Part shown: positions 1 through 7,069 of the stretch, piece by piece
Position numbering within the stretch: position 1 is the first letter of the stretch
How the letters are laid out: each line of letters begins with the position of its first letter
Source: Hyphococcus luteus
Lineage (GTDB): Bacteria; Pseudomonadota; Alphaproteobacteria; Caulobacterales; Parvularculaceae
Direction of reading: 5' to 3'
Assembly: GCF_002943565.1 (NCBI RefSeq)
Contig: NZ_PJCH01000017.1
Coordinates: 1-64,000 of the forward strand
DNA length: 64,000 bases
Position numbers and translations under genes: made by a program
The notes under the pieces: model-generated
Told to the model about the DNA's origin: nothing
What the model saw: the letters and a program-made list of their open reading frames with translations, nothing else
Database searches by the model: none

Positions 1-200
1 TGTCCGCTTCTCTAATCGGCGGGTCCAGTCAAGCTCCAAATTTAGTTTTCCGCGGTTTCGTATTCACTTGGGTCACGCTTCTCTCCGCAGTCTGTTCGCT
101 TCGTAAGATGAAAAGCGGCTGCATGCATGTGCCGGATTGGTTTGTGGAGAGCCTCGCTTTGAGTCGCGCTTATTATAAGGCGCAGCAGACATAATCGGCT

Positions 201-290
201 TCATCCACCAACCTCGTCCAAGTGAGGACGATCCCGATGGAACGGGGTGAGGTTTTAGATCATGCAGTTACCTCCGTAGCGTTCCATCGG
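201..290 (-). ncRNA. Structured RNA candidate at the 3' end of the IS110 transposase
   Basis: Two stems overlap and follow the transposase stop. The larger has an 11-bp perfect outer helix (234-244 with 280-290), an internal loop of 4 and 5 bases, an inner 5-bp helix (249-253 with 270-274) and a 16-base apical loop. Directly beside it is a 6-bp hairpin (214-219 with 226-231). A helix with an internal loop is the shape reported for bridge RNAs and seekRNAs of IS110/IS1111 elements, in which the loop carries the DNA-guide bases. A plain terminator is the alternative, but no U-tract follows either stem. The role is inferred; the pairing is read directly. Confidence 0.35.
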
Positions 291-1300
291 AAGTCTGTCC
301 CGGCAACCCACATGCGATGCAGGATGACCGCGAGTTTGCGGGCAAGCGCGACGGTTGCTCTACGTCGACCTTTGCTACGCATCAATTTCATAGCCCATGA
401 CTTGAGCCTCGATGGATTGCGTGACCGTGTCAGCAGTGAGTTTGCCGCCGAATAAAGATTAGCTCGAACGCCTTCATCTCCCGCGCGGGATATTCGGCCA
501 TGATTGTCCATCTCGCCGGATTGAAAGCGTCTTGGCGTAAGCCCGAAGTGTGCGCCAACATTGCGGGAGGATTTAAACCGCGTCGGGTCATCGATAGCCG
601 CCTTAAAGCTCAGCGCCGTAATTTCGCCAACGCCCGGCGCCGTCATGAGACGGGTGCAAACGGGGTCTTTTCGTGCGTACGTCTTTACTCGTCGATCCAG
701 TTCCACAAAGATGACCAGCAATGTTTCATGAGCATCAAGCACCGGCAACAACGCATGTGACAAGCCTTCGTCAGCTTCGATGATGGGCCGCACCTGCTTG
801 GCGAAGTTGTACCGCTTTATCGCCTTCGGCAATCGAATGCCGAAGGCCTTGAACAGACCACGGATTTCGTTTTCCAGATCCAGGCATTTGCGAAGGATTG
901 TTTTTCTGCTGGTGAGAAGCGCTCGTTCACAATGGCTGGAACGGCTTTTCATGTGAACCGGATTGTACCAGCCGGACCGGACGACTTGCGCAATGCCGCG
1001 CGCATCATTTTTGTCAGTCTTGTTACGCATGGCGGACAGAGCGGCGCTCACCTGGCGCGCCTCCATGCAAACAACTTCAAAACCCTCAGCGACCAGCCCG
1101 TGGAATAGATGCTGGCTCATTGTGCCGGCTTCAAAACCAATCATTTCGACGGGCTTGCCAAAATCACGAATGCAATCAGCGACGTCTTTAATTTCGCATG
1201 GCAACGCTCGTTCGAGAGCAATCTTGCCGTCGGCGTCAATGACGCAAAGCGCCAGTGAACGCAGCGCAACATCCAATCCAACGTAGTATTTCATCTTCAT
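260..1300 (-). CDS. IS110-family transposase (DEDD recombinase)
   Basis: 346 residues, normal for the family. The N-terminal RuvC-like half begins with GLDVA (Asp10), then GFEAG (Glu57) and KTDKNDARG (Asp96 and Asp99), giving the full DEDD set that binds metal. The C-terminal Transposase_20 half has the APGVGEITAL helix-hairpin-helix-like segment, HFGLTPRRFQSGE and a serine-containing ANLYSAANSLLTR segment, where the family's catalytic serine is expected. The gene is uninterrupted and therefore probably active. It runs opposite to comEC and ends in a strong stem-loop. The start is the first ATG, with a second in-frame ATG two codons later. Confidence 0.93.
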   Translation of the reverse strand: MKMKYYVGLDVALRSLALCVIDADGKIALERALPCEIKDVADCIRDFGKPVEMIGFEAGTMSQHLFHGLVAEGFEVVCMEARQVSAALSAMRNKTDKNDARGIAQVVRSGWYNPVHMKSRSSHCERALLTSRKTILRKCLDLENEIRGLFKAFGIRLPKAIKRYNFAKQVRPIIEADEGLSHALLPVLDAHETLLVIFVELDRRVKTYARKDPVCTRLMTAPGVGEITALSFKAAIDDPTRFKSSRNVGAHFGLTPRRFQSGEMDNHGRISRAGDEGVRANLYSAANSLLTRSRNPSRLKSWAMKLMRSKGRRRATVALARKLAVILHRMWVAGTDFRWNATEVTA

Positions 1301-1354
1301 CTCCCATCTTGCAGGTCAAAAACTGACCTTGCCACAGGAGCCTGACCGCTGGGC

Positions 1355-2623
1355 GCCAAGCCCGATTACTCATGCTTTGGGCTTGCGGCGTTCGAGCCGG
1401 TCGCCCTGCGCTATCCGATCAAGAAATGGGCGGCTGCGGCGGCGCTCGCCTCCGGCGTTTTTTATCTCATTCTGTCCGGAGGCGGATGGTCGGCGCGCAG
1501 GGCCTTCATCATGGCGGCGATCATGTTTGCGGCGATCCTCGTCGACCGGCGTGCGCTATCGCTCAGAAACGTCGCCGTCGCCGCTATCATCATTTTGCTG
1601 ACAACGCCGGAAGCGCTATTCAGCCCCGGCTTTCAGATGTCTTTCGCGGCGGTGACGGCGCTGATCGCCGCTTATGAATGGATGGGCGCGCGCGCCGACC
1701 CCGACCGTCACTTCTCCTTGTTCGCCCTGATTAAACGCTATGCGGCGGGGCTTGCCATAACGGACGTCATCGCGGCGCTCGCAACGGCGCCTTACGCGCT
1801 GTTTCATTTCAACCGCGTGGCGCTTTATTCGCTGCCCGCCAATATCGCCGCCATGCCGATCATGGGATTTTTCGTCGTGCCGTTCGCGATCCTCGCGCTG
1901 GTGCTGACGCCGTTGGGGCTCGACGCATGGGCCTGGCGCGCAGCGGCCTGGTGGATGGAGCGCATTCTCGACATCGCCGGCTGGGTGGCGGGACTGCAGG
2001 GCGCGGTGTCGGTGACGGCGCAATGGCCCTTGTCGGCGATGCTGGCGCTGAGCGCCGGCGGCCTGTGGCTGTGCCTGTCGCGCGCGCCCTGGCGGCTCGC
2101 CGGGCTCGCCGCCATTCCCGTGGCGGCGCTGTTCGTCGCCGGCGCAAGACCGCCGGTGCTCTTCGTCTCGCCGACCGGTCTCAATGCGGGCGTCATCGCC
2201 GGCAAAGGCGAGGGCGCGCCGGCGCTTTTTGTCCACTCAAGACGGCGCGAGCGGTTCGCGGCGAGCCTGTGGGAAGAGGCGGCGGGGCTCGATCCGGAAA
2301 AGGCGCGGCCCGAACGCATGACCGAAATTCTCGCCTGCGACGAAGGCGGCTGCCAGGGCGCAGTGGAAGACCGAAGCGCCGTTATCGCCGCTTTCACGCA
2401 AGACAAAATAAGCCTCGCGGAAGACTGCGGCCGCGCCGACCTTGTGGTCGCCTTCTTTCCCGCAAGTCCTGAAGACTGGCGCGCCTGCAAGGCGTATCTC
2501 ATCGACCGGCGTTCGGTCTGGCGGCGCGGCGCGCATGCGGTGTGGACCAGCCGCAATGGCGATCTCGTCGTGAAGACCGCGAATGAAATCCGCGGCGACC
2601 GACCCTGGACGCGGGGCGGCTAG
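1355..2623 (+). pseudogene. comEC: ComEC/Rec2 DNA-uptake channel, 3' fragment
   Basis: Open frame beginning in comEC-like sequence (FEPVALRYPIKKWAA at about 1391-1435) just after a frame stop at 1343-1345. It continues through membrane segments of the Competence domain (SARRAFIMAAIMFAAIL; LTTPEALFSPGFQMSFA) and a short C-terminal soluble part. A full ComEC has about 700 residues with an N-terminal OB-fold domain, so only the C-terminal 55-60% is here. An ATG at 1511 could give a 370-residue product that lacks half the Competence domain. The IS110 element beside it is the likely cause. ComEC carries single-stranded DNA across the inner membrane during transformation. It ends convergently with lexA, overlapping by 4 bases. 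Confidence 0.8.
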
Positions 2624-3342
2624 TGGTAGCTTCGCATCAACCCTACAAGCTTGCCCTGAACCGCGACGCGGTCGGGCCCGTAGATGCGGGTTTCGAAATC
2701 GGGATTAGCCGCCTCTAATGCGACGGAGGCGCCTTTACGCCGGAGGCGCTTCAGGGTCGCTTCCTCGTCGTCGACGAGCGCCACGACGATGGCGCCGTTC
2801 TCCGCATCGGAGCAGCGCTTGATGATCACATAGTCGCCGTCCTGGATGCCGGCGTTGATCATCGATTCGCCCTGCACCTCGAGGATGTAGTGATCGCCTT
2901 TGCCGATGAGCGCGTCGGGGGCGTTGAACCGGTCGACCTCGTGCTGGATCGCCTCGATGGGCGTGCCGGCGGCGATGCGGCCGAGCACCGGCAGGTCCAC
3001 CGAGCCGGCGCCGGCGGGCGCGGCGGCGCGAGGCGCGATCTCGGGCCGGCGGCGCTTGAAATCGCCGTCCACAACGGCCGGTTTGAAACCCCGCTGCGCC
3101 GGGGCGGGCGCAGGATCGGCTTTCGCGCCTTCGGGCATTTTCAGGATTTCCAGGGCGCGGGCGCGATGGGGCAGGCGGCGGATGAAGCCGCGCTCTTCCA
3201 GCGCCGTGATGAGCCGGTGAATGCCGGATTTCGAGCGCAGATCGAGCGCCTCTTTCATCTCGTCGAAAGACGGGGAAACGCCGGTCTCGGTCAGCCGGTC
3301 GTTAATGAAAACGAGCAGTTCATGTTGCTTCTTAGTGAGCAT
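2620..3342 (-). CDS. lexA: LexA SOS-response repressor/autoprotease
   Basis: 240 residues, the alphaproteobacterial length. The N-terminal winged helix (about 1-65) starts with the family signature [10 protein letters not shown] and contains the [11 protein letters not shown] turn. A proline/alanine-rich linker (about 75-112) leads to the S24 peptidase domain. The self-cleavage site is Ala125-Gly126 in GRIAAGTP; the catalytic pair is Ser160 (VQGESMI) and Lys198 (ATLKRL). When RecA filaments form on damaged DNA, LexA cuts itself and releases SOS genes. A perfect alphaproteobacterial SOS box lies upstream at 3482-3496, so autoregulation is expected. It follows trpD-trpC, a common alphaproteobacterial neighbourhood, and converges on comEC. 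Confidence 0.97.
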   Translation of the reverse strand: MLTKKQHELLVFINDRLTETGVSPSFDEMKEALDLRSKSGIHRLITALEERGFIRRLPHRARALEILKMPEGAKADPAPAPAQRGFKPAVVDGDFKRRRPEIAPRAAAPAGAGSVDLPVLGRIAAGTPIEAIQHEVDRFNAPDALIGKGDHYILEVQGESMINAGIQDGDYVIIKRCSDAENGAIVVALVDDEEATLKRLRRKGASVALEAANPDFETRIYGPDRVAVQGKLVGLMRSYH

Positions 3343-3481
3343 TTCCGCCCTCGATTCTTCTTTCGTCGGCCGGCTTTTCTGTGCCGGGCCGGGATTCGCG
3401 CCAGGCGCGGGAAGCCGTCCGCTCTTTCAACGCAGGGCTGTTTGCACGCCCGAAACGACAAAGGAACAAAACGACAACGAT

Positions 3482-3496
3482 GTTCTATGGTTGTTC
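3482..3496 (+). promoter_or_regulatory. SOS box upstream of lexA (GTTC-N7-GTTC)
   Basis: The sequence reads GTTC TATGGTT GTTC, an exact match to the alphaproteobacterial LexA direct-repeat operator. It lies in the 180-base gap between trpC and lexA, 140 bases before the lexA start codon. Its spacer is similar to that of the box before the Y-family polymerase at 26301-26315. Confidence 0.85.
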
Positions 3497-3524
3497 TTAT
3501 GCCCCGTCAATGCCTGGCGTTGAA

Positions 3525-4322
3525 TTAAGCAATGGAAACAGGGTGAAGGAGCGCTTTTGTTGCGGCCTTTACATCTTCCTGGCGCATTAGGCTTTCGCCG
3601 ACGAGAAAGGCCTTCGCGCCATAGCCGGCGAGCGTGACAAGATCCTGATGGCTCCCGATGCCGCTTTCGCTGACCAGAAGCGCCGAGGGCGGGGCGAGGG
3701 CCGCCAACCTCGATGTCGTCAGAAGTGAGGTCTCAAAAGTCGCAAGATTCCGGTTGTTTACACCAATAAGCTCAACATTCAATTTAATAGCGCGCGCCAT
3801 CTCGTCTTCGTCATGGACCTCGACCAGCACATCGAGATTCCATGGCTTCGCGGCGGCCAGCAACTCGCTCGCCTGATCGTCGGAGAGACAGGCCATGATG
3901 AGGAGAATGCAATCCGCGCCCCAACTGCGCGCTTCCGCAACCTGATAGGGATCGATCATGAAATCCTTGCGCAGGGCGGGCAGCGCCGTCGCCGCCCGCG
4001 CCTCGATCAGGAATTCCGGCGCGCCCTGAAAACTCGGCCCGTCGGTCAGAACGGACAGGCAGGCCGCGCCGCCTTCCTCATAGGCCTTGGCGATGGACGC
4101 CGGGTCGAAATCGGCCCGGATGAGCCCCTTGGAGGGGCTCGCCTTCTTTACTTCGGCGATCAGCGCATAGCCGTCCGCGGCTTTTTTCTCCAGCGCCCGT
4201 CGAAATCCGCGCACAGGCGGCTGCTCCTTCGCCAGCGCCTCGATGGCGGCGAGGGGCGTCGCGGCTTTCGCGGCGGCGACTTCCTTCTTTTTGTAAGCGA
4301 TGATGTCGTCGAGAATGGTCAT
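3525..4322 (-). CDS. trpC: Indole-3-glycerol phosphate synthase
   Basis: 265 residues beginning [12 protein letters not shown]. The enzyme closes the ring of CdRP to indole-3-glycerol phosphate in tryptophan synthesis. The (beta/alpha)8 barrel shows the family signature [10 protein letters not shown] with the catalytic lysine, [26 protein letters not shown] and VSESGI. The start at 4322 was chosen because its ATG overlaps the trpD stop as ATGA, the usual translational coupling; an upstream start (MLEQAQM) is possible. No trpF fusion is present. It is the second gene of a trpD-trpC unit followed by lexA. Confidence 0.96.
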   Translation of the reverse strand: MTILDDIIAYKKKEVAAAKAATPLAAIEALAKEQPPVRGFRRALEKKAADGYALIAEVKKASPSKGLIRADFDPASIAKAYEEGGAACLSVLTDGPSFQGAPEFLIEARAATALPALRKDFMIDPYQVAEARSWGADCILLIMACLSDDQASELLAAAKPWNLDVLVEVHDEDEMARAIKLNVELIGVNNRNLATFETSLLTTSRLAALAPPSALLVSESGIGSHQDLVTLAGYGAKAFLVGESLMRQEDVKAATKALLHPVSIA

Positions 4323-5338
4323 TTGCGCCTGTTCGAGCATGCAACGAGGTTTTCGAGCGCCGCCTTGGCCGCGCCTGTGTCGATGGACTTTTCCGCAAGC
4401 CGCGCCGCCGCGTCGAGCGCGTCCGCCTTGCCGGCGACGATCAGCGCTGCCGCGGCGTTCAGAACCGAAATATCGCGATAGGCGCTTTTTTCGCCTTCGA
4501 GCAGGCGCCACAGCGCGGCGGCGTTTTCCGACGGATCGCCGCCGGCGAGGTCTTCCGGCTTCGCGCGCGCCAGTCCCGCCTCTTCCGGCGTTACCTCGAA
4601 CTCCGTTACCTCGCCGTCTTCCAGCGAAGCGACATGGCTCGGGCCCGTCGTCGTCAGCTCGTCGAGGCCGTCGCTTCCATGCACGACCCAGGCGCGCGTC
4701 ACCCCGAGATGCGGCATGACTTCCGCGATGGGGCGCACGAGCGCGCGGTCGAAGACGCCCATTACCTGCCGCGTCGCGCCCGCCGGGTTGGAAAGGGGGC
4801 CCAGCGCATTGAACAGGGTCCGGACGCCGAGCGCCTTCCTCACCGGCGCCACATGCTTCATCGCCGGATGGTGGAGGGCGGCGAACATGAAGCCGACATT
4901 AGCTTCCTCGATGCACGCGGCGATCCGCTCCGGAGCGATGTCAAGCTTCACCCCGAGCGACTCCAGCACTTCCGACGAGCCGGATTTCGACGAGGCGGCC
5001 TTGTTGCCGTGCTTGGCGACGCGGACGCCGCAGCCCGCCGCGATCAGCGCCGCGGCTGTGGAAATATTGTAGGTGCCGGCGCCGTCGCCGCCGGTGCCGC
5101 AGGTGTCGATGACGTCTTTGGGCGCCTCGACCTTGACCGCGTGATCGCGCATCGCCTGGGCCGCCGCCGCGATTTCCGCCACGGTTTCGCCCCGCGCCCG
5201 GAGCGCGGAAAGAAAGCCCGCGATTTCAACGTCGCTGGCTTCGCCGGCGAAGAGGGCGTCCATGGCGGCGCGCATCTCCGCAGGCGCCAGGGGGGCGCCG
5301 GAGACGGCCCGGGAAAGGTGGGGGGTGAAGGCGCTCAT
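4319..5338 (-). CDS. trpD: Anthranilate phosphoribosyltransferase
   Basis: 339 residues starting MSAFTPHL. It joins anthranilate to PRPP. The nucleoside phosphoribosyltransferase fold is marked by [17 protein letters not shown] (glycine-rich PRPP loop), [18 protein letters not shown] and [11 protein letters not shown]. The frame is open for a further 89 codons upstream, but that stretch has no family similarity and the length with this start matches TrpD proteins. It overlaps trpC by 4 bases. trpG (glutamine amidotransferase), often immediately upstream in alphaproteobacteria, is not here; the next gene is divergent. Confidence 0.95.
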   Translation of the reverse strand: MSAFTPHLSRAVSGAPLAPAEMRAAMDALFAGEASDVEIAGFLSALRARGETVAEIAAAAQAMRDHAVKVEAPKDVIDTCGTGGDGAGTYNISTAAALIAAGCGVRVAKHGNKAASSKSGSSEVLESLGVKLDIAPERIAACIEEANVGFMFAALHHPAMKHVAPVRKALGVRTLFNALGPLSNPAGATRQVMGVFDRALVRPIAEVMPHLGVTRAWVVHGSDGLDELTTTGPSHVASLEDGEVTEFEVTPEEAGLARAKPEDLAGGDPSENAAALWRLLEGEKSAYRDISVLNAAAALIVAGKADALDAAARLAEKSIDTGAAKAALENLVACSNRRK

Positions 5339-5501
5339 GACCGGCGGGCGGCTCCTTTGCCGGCGGCGGCGTGAGGCATTTGGCGCGTTATGTCGATCAG
5401 GAGGATCATTGTCGGGAGAATCAGTAATATTGCTCAGTTTCACTCTTGGTTTAACGCCGCCCGCCAGAGGCGCAAGCATATGAAGGCGGCGAGGAAATGG
5501 C

Positions 5502-6557
5502 TTGCAGAGCGCGGGCATGTTGCGAATGCGCAAAATCAGGGCGGGAAAGCCCCGGCTTTCGGCCCCCCGGGCGGGAAACGCCGGGCTGATCGCGACCGTG
5601 GCCATCGCCTTTGCGGGCGTCGCCGTGGGCGCGATTTCCGCCTATATGGGCGAGCGCGGCGCGCGCGCGACGGCGAAAAGCACGAGCGAAACCGCCCAGC
5701 CCGCCGAGCCCGAAGACGCCTTTCTCGCCGAGCGCGACCGGATCGTGGCCGAGATCCTGTCCGAACCGGCGCCGGAGCGGCTGACCCCGCCGACCGGCAC
5801 ATTGCGCGCTTACGGGCGCGCCTACCAAACGCAGTCGGCGATCCGGCCGAAAATCGTCATCATCATCGACGATATGGGGATCAACCGGCAGGCGAGCGAA
5901 AAGGCGCTGGAACTTCCCGGGCCGCTGACATTTTCTTTCCTGCCTTACGGGCGCGATGTCGCCGAGATCGCCTCGGCCGCCCATGACGCCGGCGGCGAAT
6001 TGATGCTGCATTTGCCCATGGAGCCGGAAGGCGTCGAAGATCCGGGGCCCCATGCGCTCACTTCCTTCATGACCGGCGCGGAGTTCATGCGCGCCCTCGA
6101 CTGGAATCTCGGGCGCTTCGACGGCTATGTCGGCGTCAACAATCATATGGGCTCTAAACTCACCGCCGACATTGCGGCGATGAAAACCCTGCTCGGCTAT
6201 CTCGATCATAAAGGCGTCTTCTTTCTCGACTCCGTGACGACGCCCGACACGGCGGCGCGCCGCGCGGCCCGGGAGCTCGGGCTCGACGTTTATGCGCGCG
6301 ACGTTTTCCTCGACGCCGAAGCAGGCAGCGAAGAGGCGGTCAGAAGCCAGCTCGCGCTCGCCGAACGCATCGCCCGCAAAACCGGCTATGCGGTCGCCAT
6401 CGGCCATCCGCGCAAAGAAACGCTCGCCGTGCTCGGACCCTGGCTGACAAGCGCGCCGGCGCGCGGCTTCGATCTCGTCTATGCAAGCGCGCTCAAGACC
6501 ATTCATGAAAACGCGAAACCCAAAGCGCTCGCCGCCGCGCCGTCTTTGCGGCTGTAA
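5502..6557 (+). CDS. Divergent polysaccharide deacetylase, YibQ-like
   Basis: 351 residues. One membrane-anchor segment (about 25-45, LIATVAIAFAGVAVGAISAY) is followed by a charged linker and a DUF610/YibQ domain: KIVIIIDDMG near the start, ELMLHLPMEP, the signature VNNHMGSKLT, FFLDSVTT and AIGHPRKETL. The fold resembles NodB-type deacetylases, and the paired Asp of IIDDMG and the histidines of NNHMGS fit metal binding. The natural substrate is unknown; a periplasmic glycan is likely. Starts at 5502 (ATG) or 5517/5526 are all possible. It is divergent from trpD and lacks the ctpA neighbour often found beside it. Confidence 0.88.
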   Translation: MQSAGMLRMRKIRAGKPRLSAPRAGNAGLIATVAIAFAGVAVGAISAYMGERGARATAKSTSETAQPAEPEDAFLAERDRIVAEILSEPAPERLTPPTGTLRAYGRAYQTQSAIRPKIVIIIDDMGINRQASEKALELPGPLTFSFLPYGRDVAEIASAAHDAGGELMLHLPMEPEGVEDPGPHALTSFMTGAEFMRALDWNLGRFDGYVGVNNHMGSKLTADIAAMKTLLGYLDHKGVFFLDSVTTPDTAARRAARELGLDVYARDVFLDAEAGSEEAVRSQLALAERIARKTGYAVAIGHPRKETLAVLGPWLTSAPARGFDLVYASALKTIHENAKPKALAAAPSLRL

Positions 6558-6594
6558 GGCAGGCAAAATTCTCAAATGCCATCTGCCTGCGTCT

Positions 6595-6656
6595 CGCCAC
6601 GGCTTGACCGTGGCGTCCAGCGAGGGCCCCGTGGACCCCACGCTTAAAGCGTGGGG
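6595..6656. repeat. Twin-hairpin REP-like element
   Basis: Two strong hairpins in tandem. The first has an 8-bp stem (6595-6602 with 6608-6615) and a 5-base loop. The second has a 10-bp stem (6636-6645 with 6647-6656) and a single-base loop. Two unlike GC-rich stems about 20 bases apart just after a gene are typical of REP-type interspersed elements. Other copies are not seen within this window. Confidence 0.5.
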
Positions 6657-6888
6657 ACTCGTAAACGGACGGATCGCCGCCGGTCTTTTTCCGTGAAACA
6701 ATTTGCGTAATTTCCTTCTTTCGATCTCTCTGATTGGCGTCTTTCCTGGCTTTCAGGCCGATTTGGCGCCATTTGCGTAAAAATGTTTCACGGGGGGCGG
6801 GGTTTCTTTCCTTCTTCCATAAGCCTGGCGGCGCGCCGCCGGCTTCCGGACGTCTTCACCGCCCCATCATAAAGCGGCGGGCAAAGAC

Positions 6889-6922
6889 GGGGACGAAATT
6901 TAATTCATTAAATTTCATCCCC
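6889..6922. repeat. 34-base AT-core palindrome with GGGGA/TCCCC ends
   Basis: Arms 6889-6904 and 6907-6922 are complementary at 15 of 16 positions around a 2-base centre; the odd pair is G-U when read as minus-strand RNA. The core is purely A/T and the edges are GGGGA and TCCCC. It is not a terminator, since no T-tract follows on either strand. The shape resembles REP palindromes mobilised by REP-associated tyrosine transposases, but that assignment is inference. Confidence 0.55.
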
Positions 6923-7020
6923 GCATGCGCGTTTGGCCTTATCCTGGCGCCCGCCGCCGGCGCTTGCGCCCATGAGGTCATGAACGGCGCCGGCTTGTGC
7001 GGGGGGCGCGTCAAATGAAA

Positions 7021-7045
7021 TAAAAAGGGCGCTGCAGCGCCCTTT
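7021..7045 (-). terminator. Rho-independent terminator of the DUF885 gene
   Basis: Bases 7024-7045 are a perfect 22-base palindrome. Read on the minus strand it is followed by TTTTTATTT, giving a GC hairpin and U-tract 25 bases after the stop codon of the minus-strand gene. Confidence 0.8.
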
Positions 7046-7069
7046 AAGTCCTTTACCGCAAAACGCTTA

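Larger units (their letters stand above)
1..1354 (-). mobile_element. IS110-family insertion element (ends not fixed)
   Basis: A DEDD transposase gene (260-1300) lies between about 259 bases of non-coding DNA on its 3' side and roughly 50-75 bases on its 5' side, after which comEC coding sequence resumes. IS110 elements usually lack terminal inverted repeats and make no clear target duplication, so the ends cannot be set from sequence alone. The right end is estimated from where comEC-like protein sequence begins (about 1355-1380). The other end may lie at or left of base 1, because no 5' half of comEC is visible. The long non-coding flank on the 3' side of the gene is the arrangement described for the IS1111 subgroup. 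Confidence 0.7.
6558..7069. other. 512-base intergenic region with palindromes, no supported gene
   Basis: The gap between the YibQ-like gene and the convergent DUF885 peptidase holds two tight hairpins (6595-6656), an AT-centred 34-base palindrome (6889-6922) and a terminator (7021-7045). An open frame at 6734-7018 crosses part of it but shows no family resemblance, no convincing ribosome site and runs through the palindrome, so it is not called as a gene. Confidence 0.7.

Noticed and set aside
1616-2556. Long minus-strand open frames opposite comEC
   Set aside because: They are Arg/Ala/Gln-rich shadows of a GC-rich plus-strand gene and show no family motif.
6734-7018. 94-codon plus-strand frame in the gap after the YibQ-like gene
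   Set aside because: It passes through the 34-base palindrome, has no good ribosome site and resembles no family.
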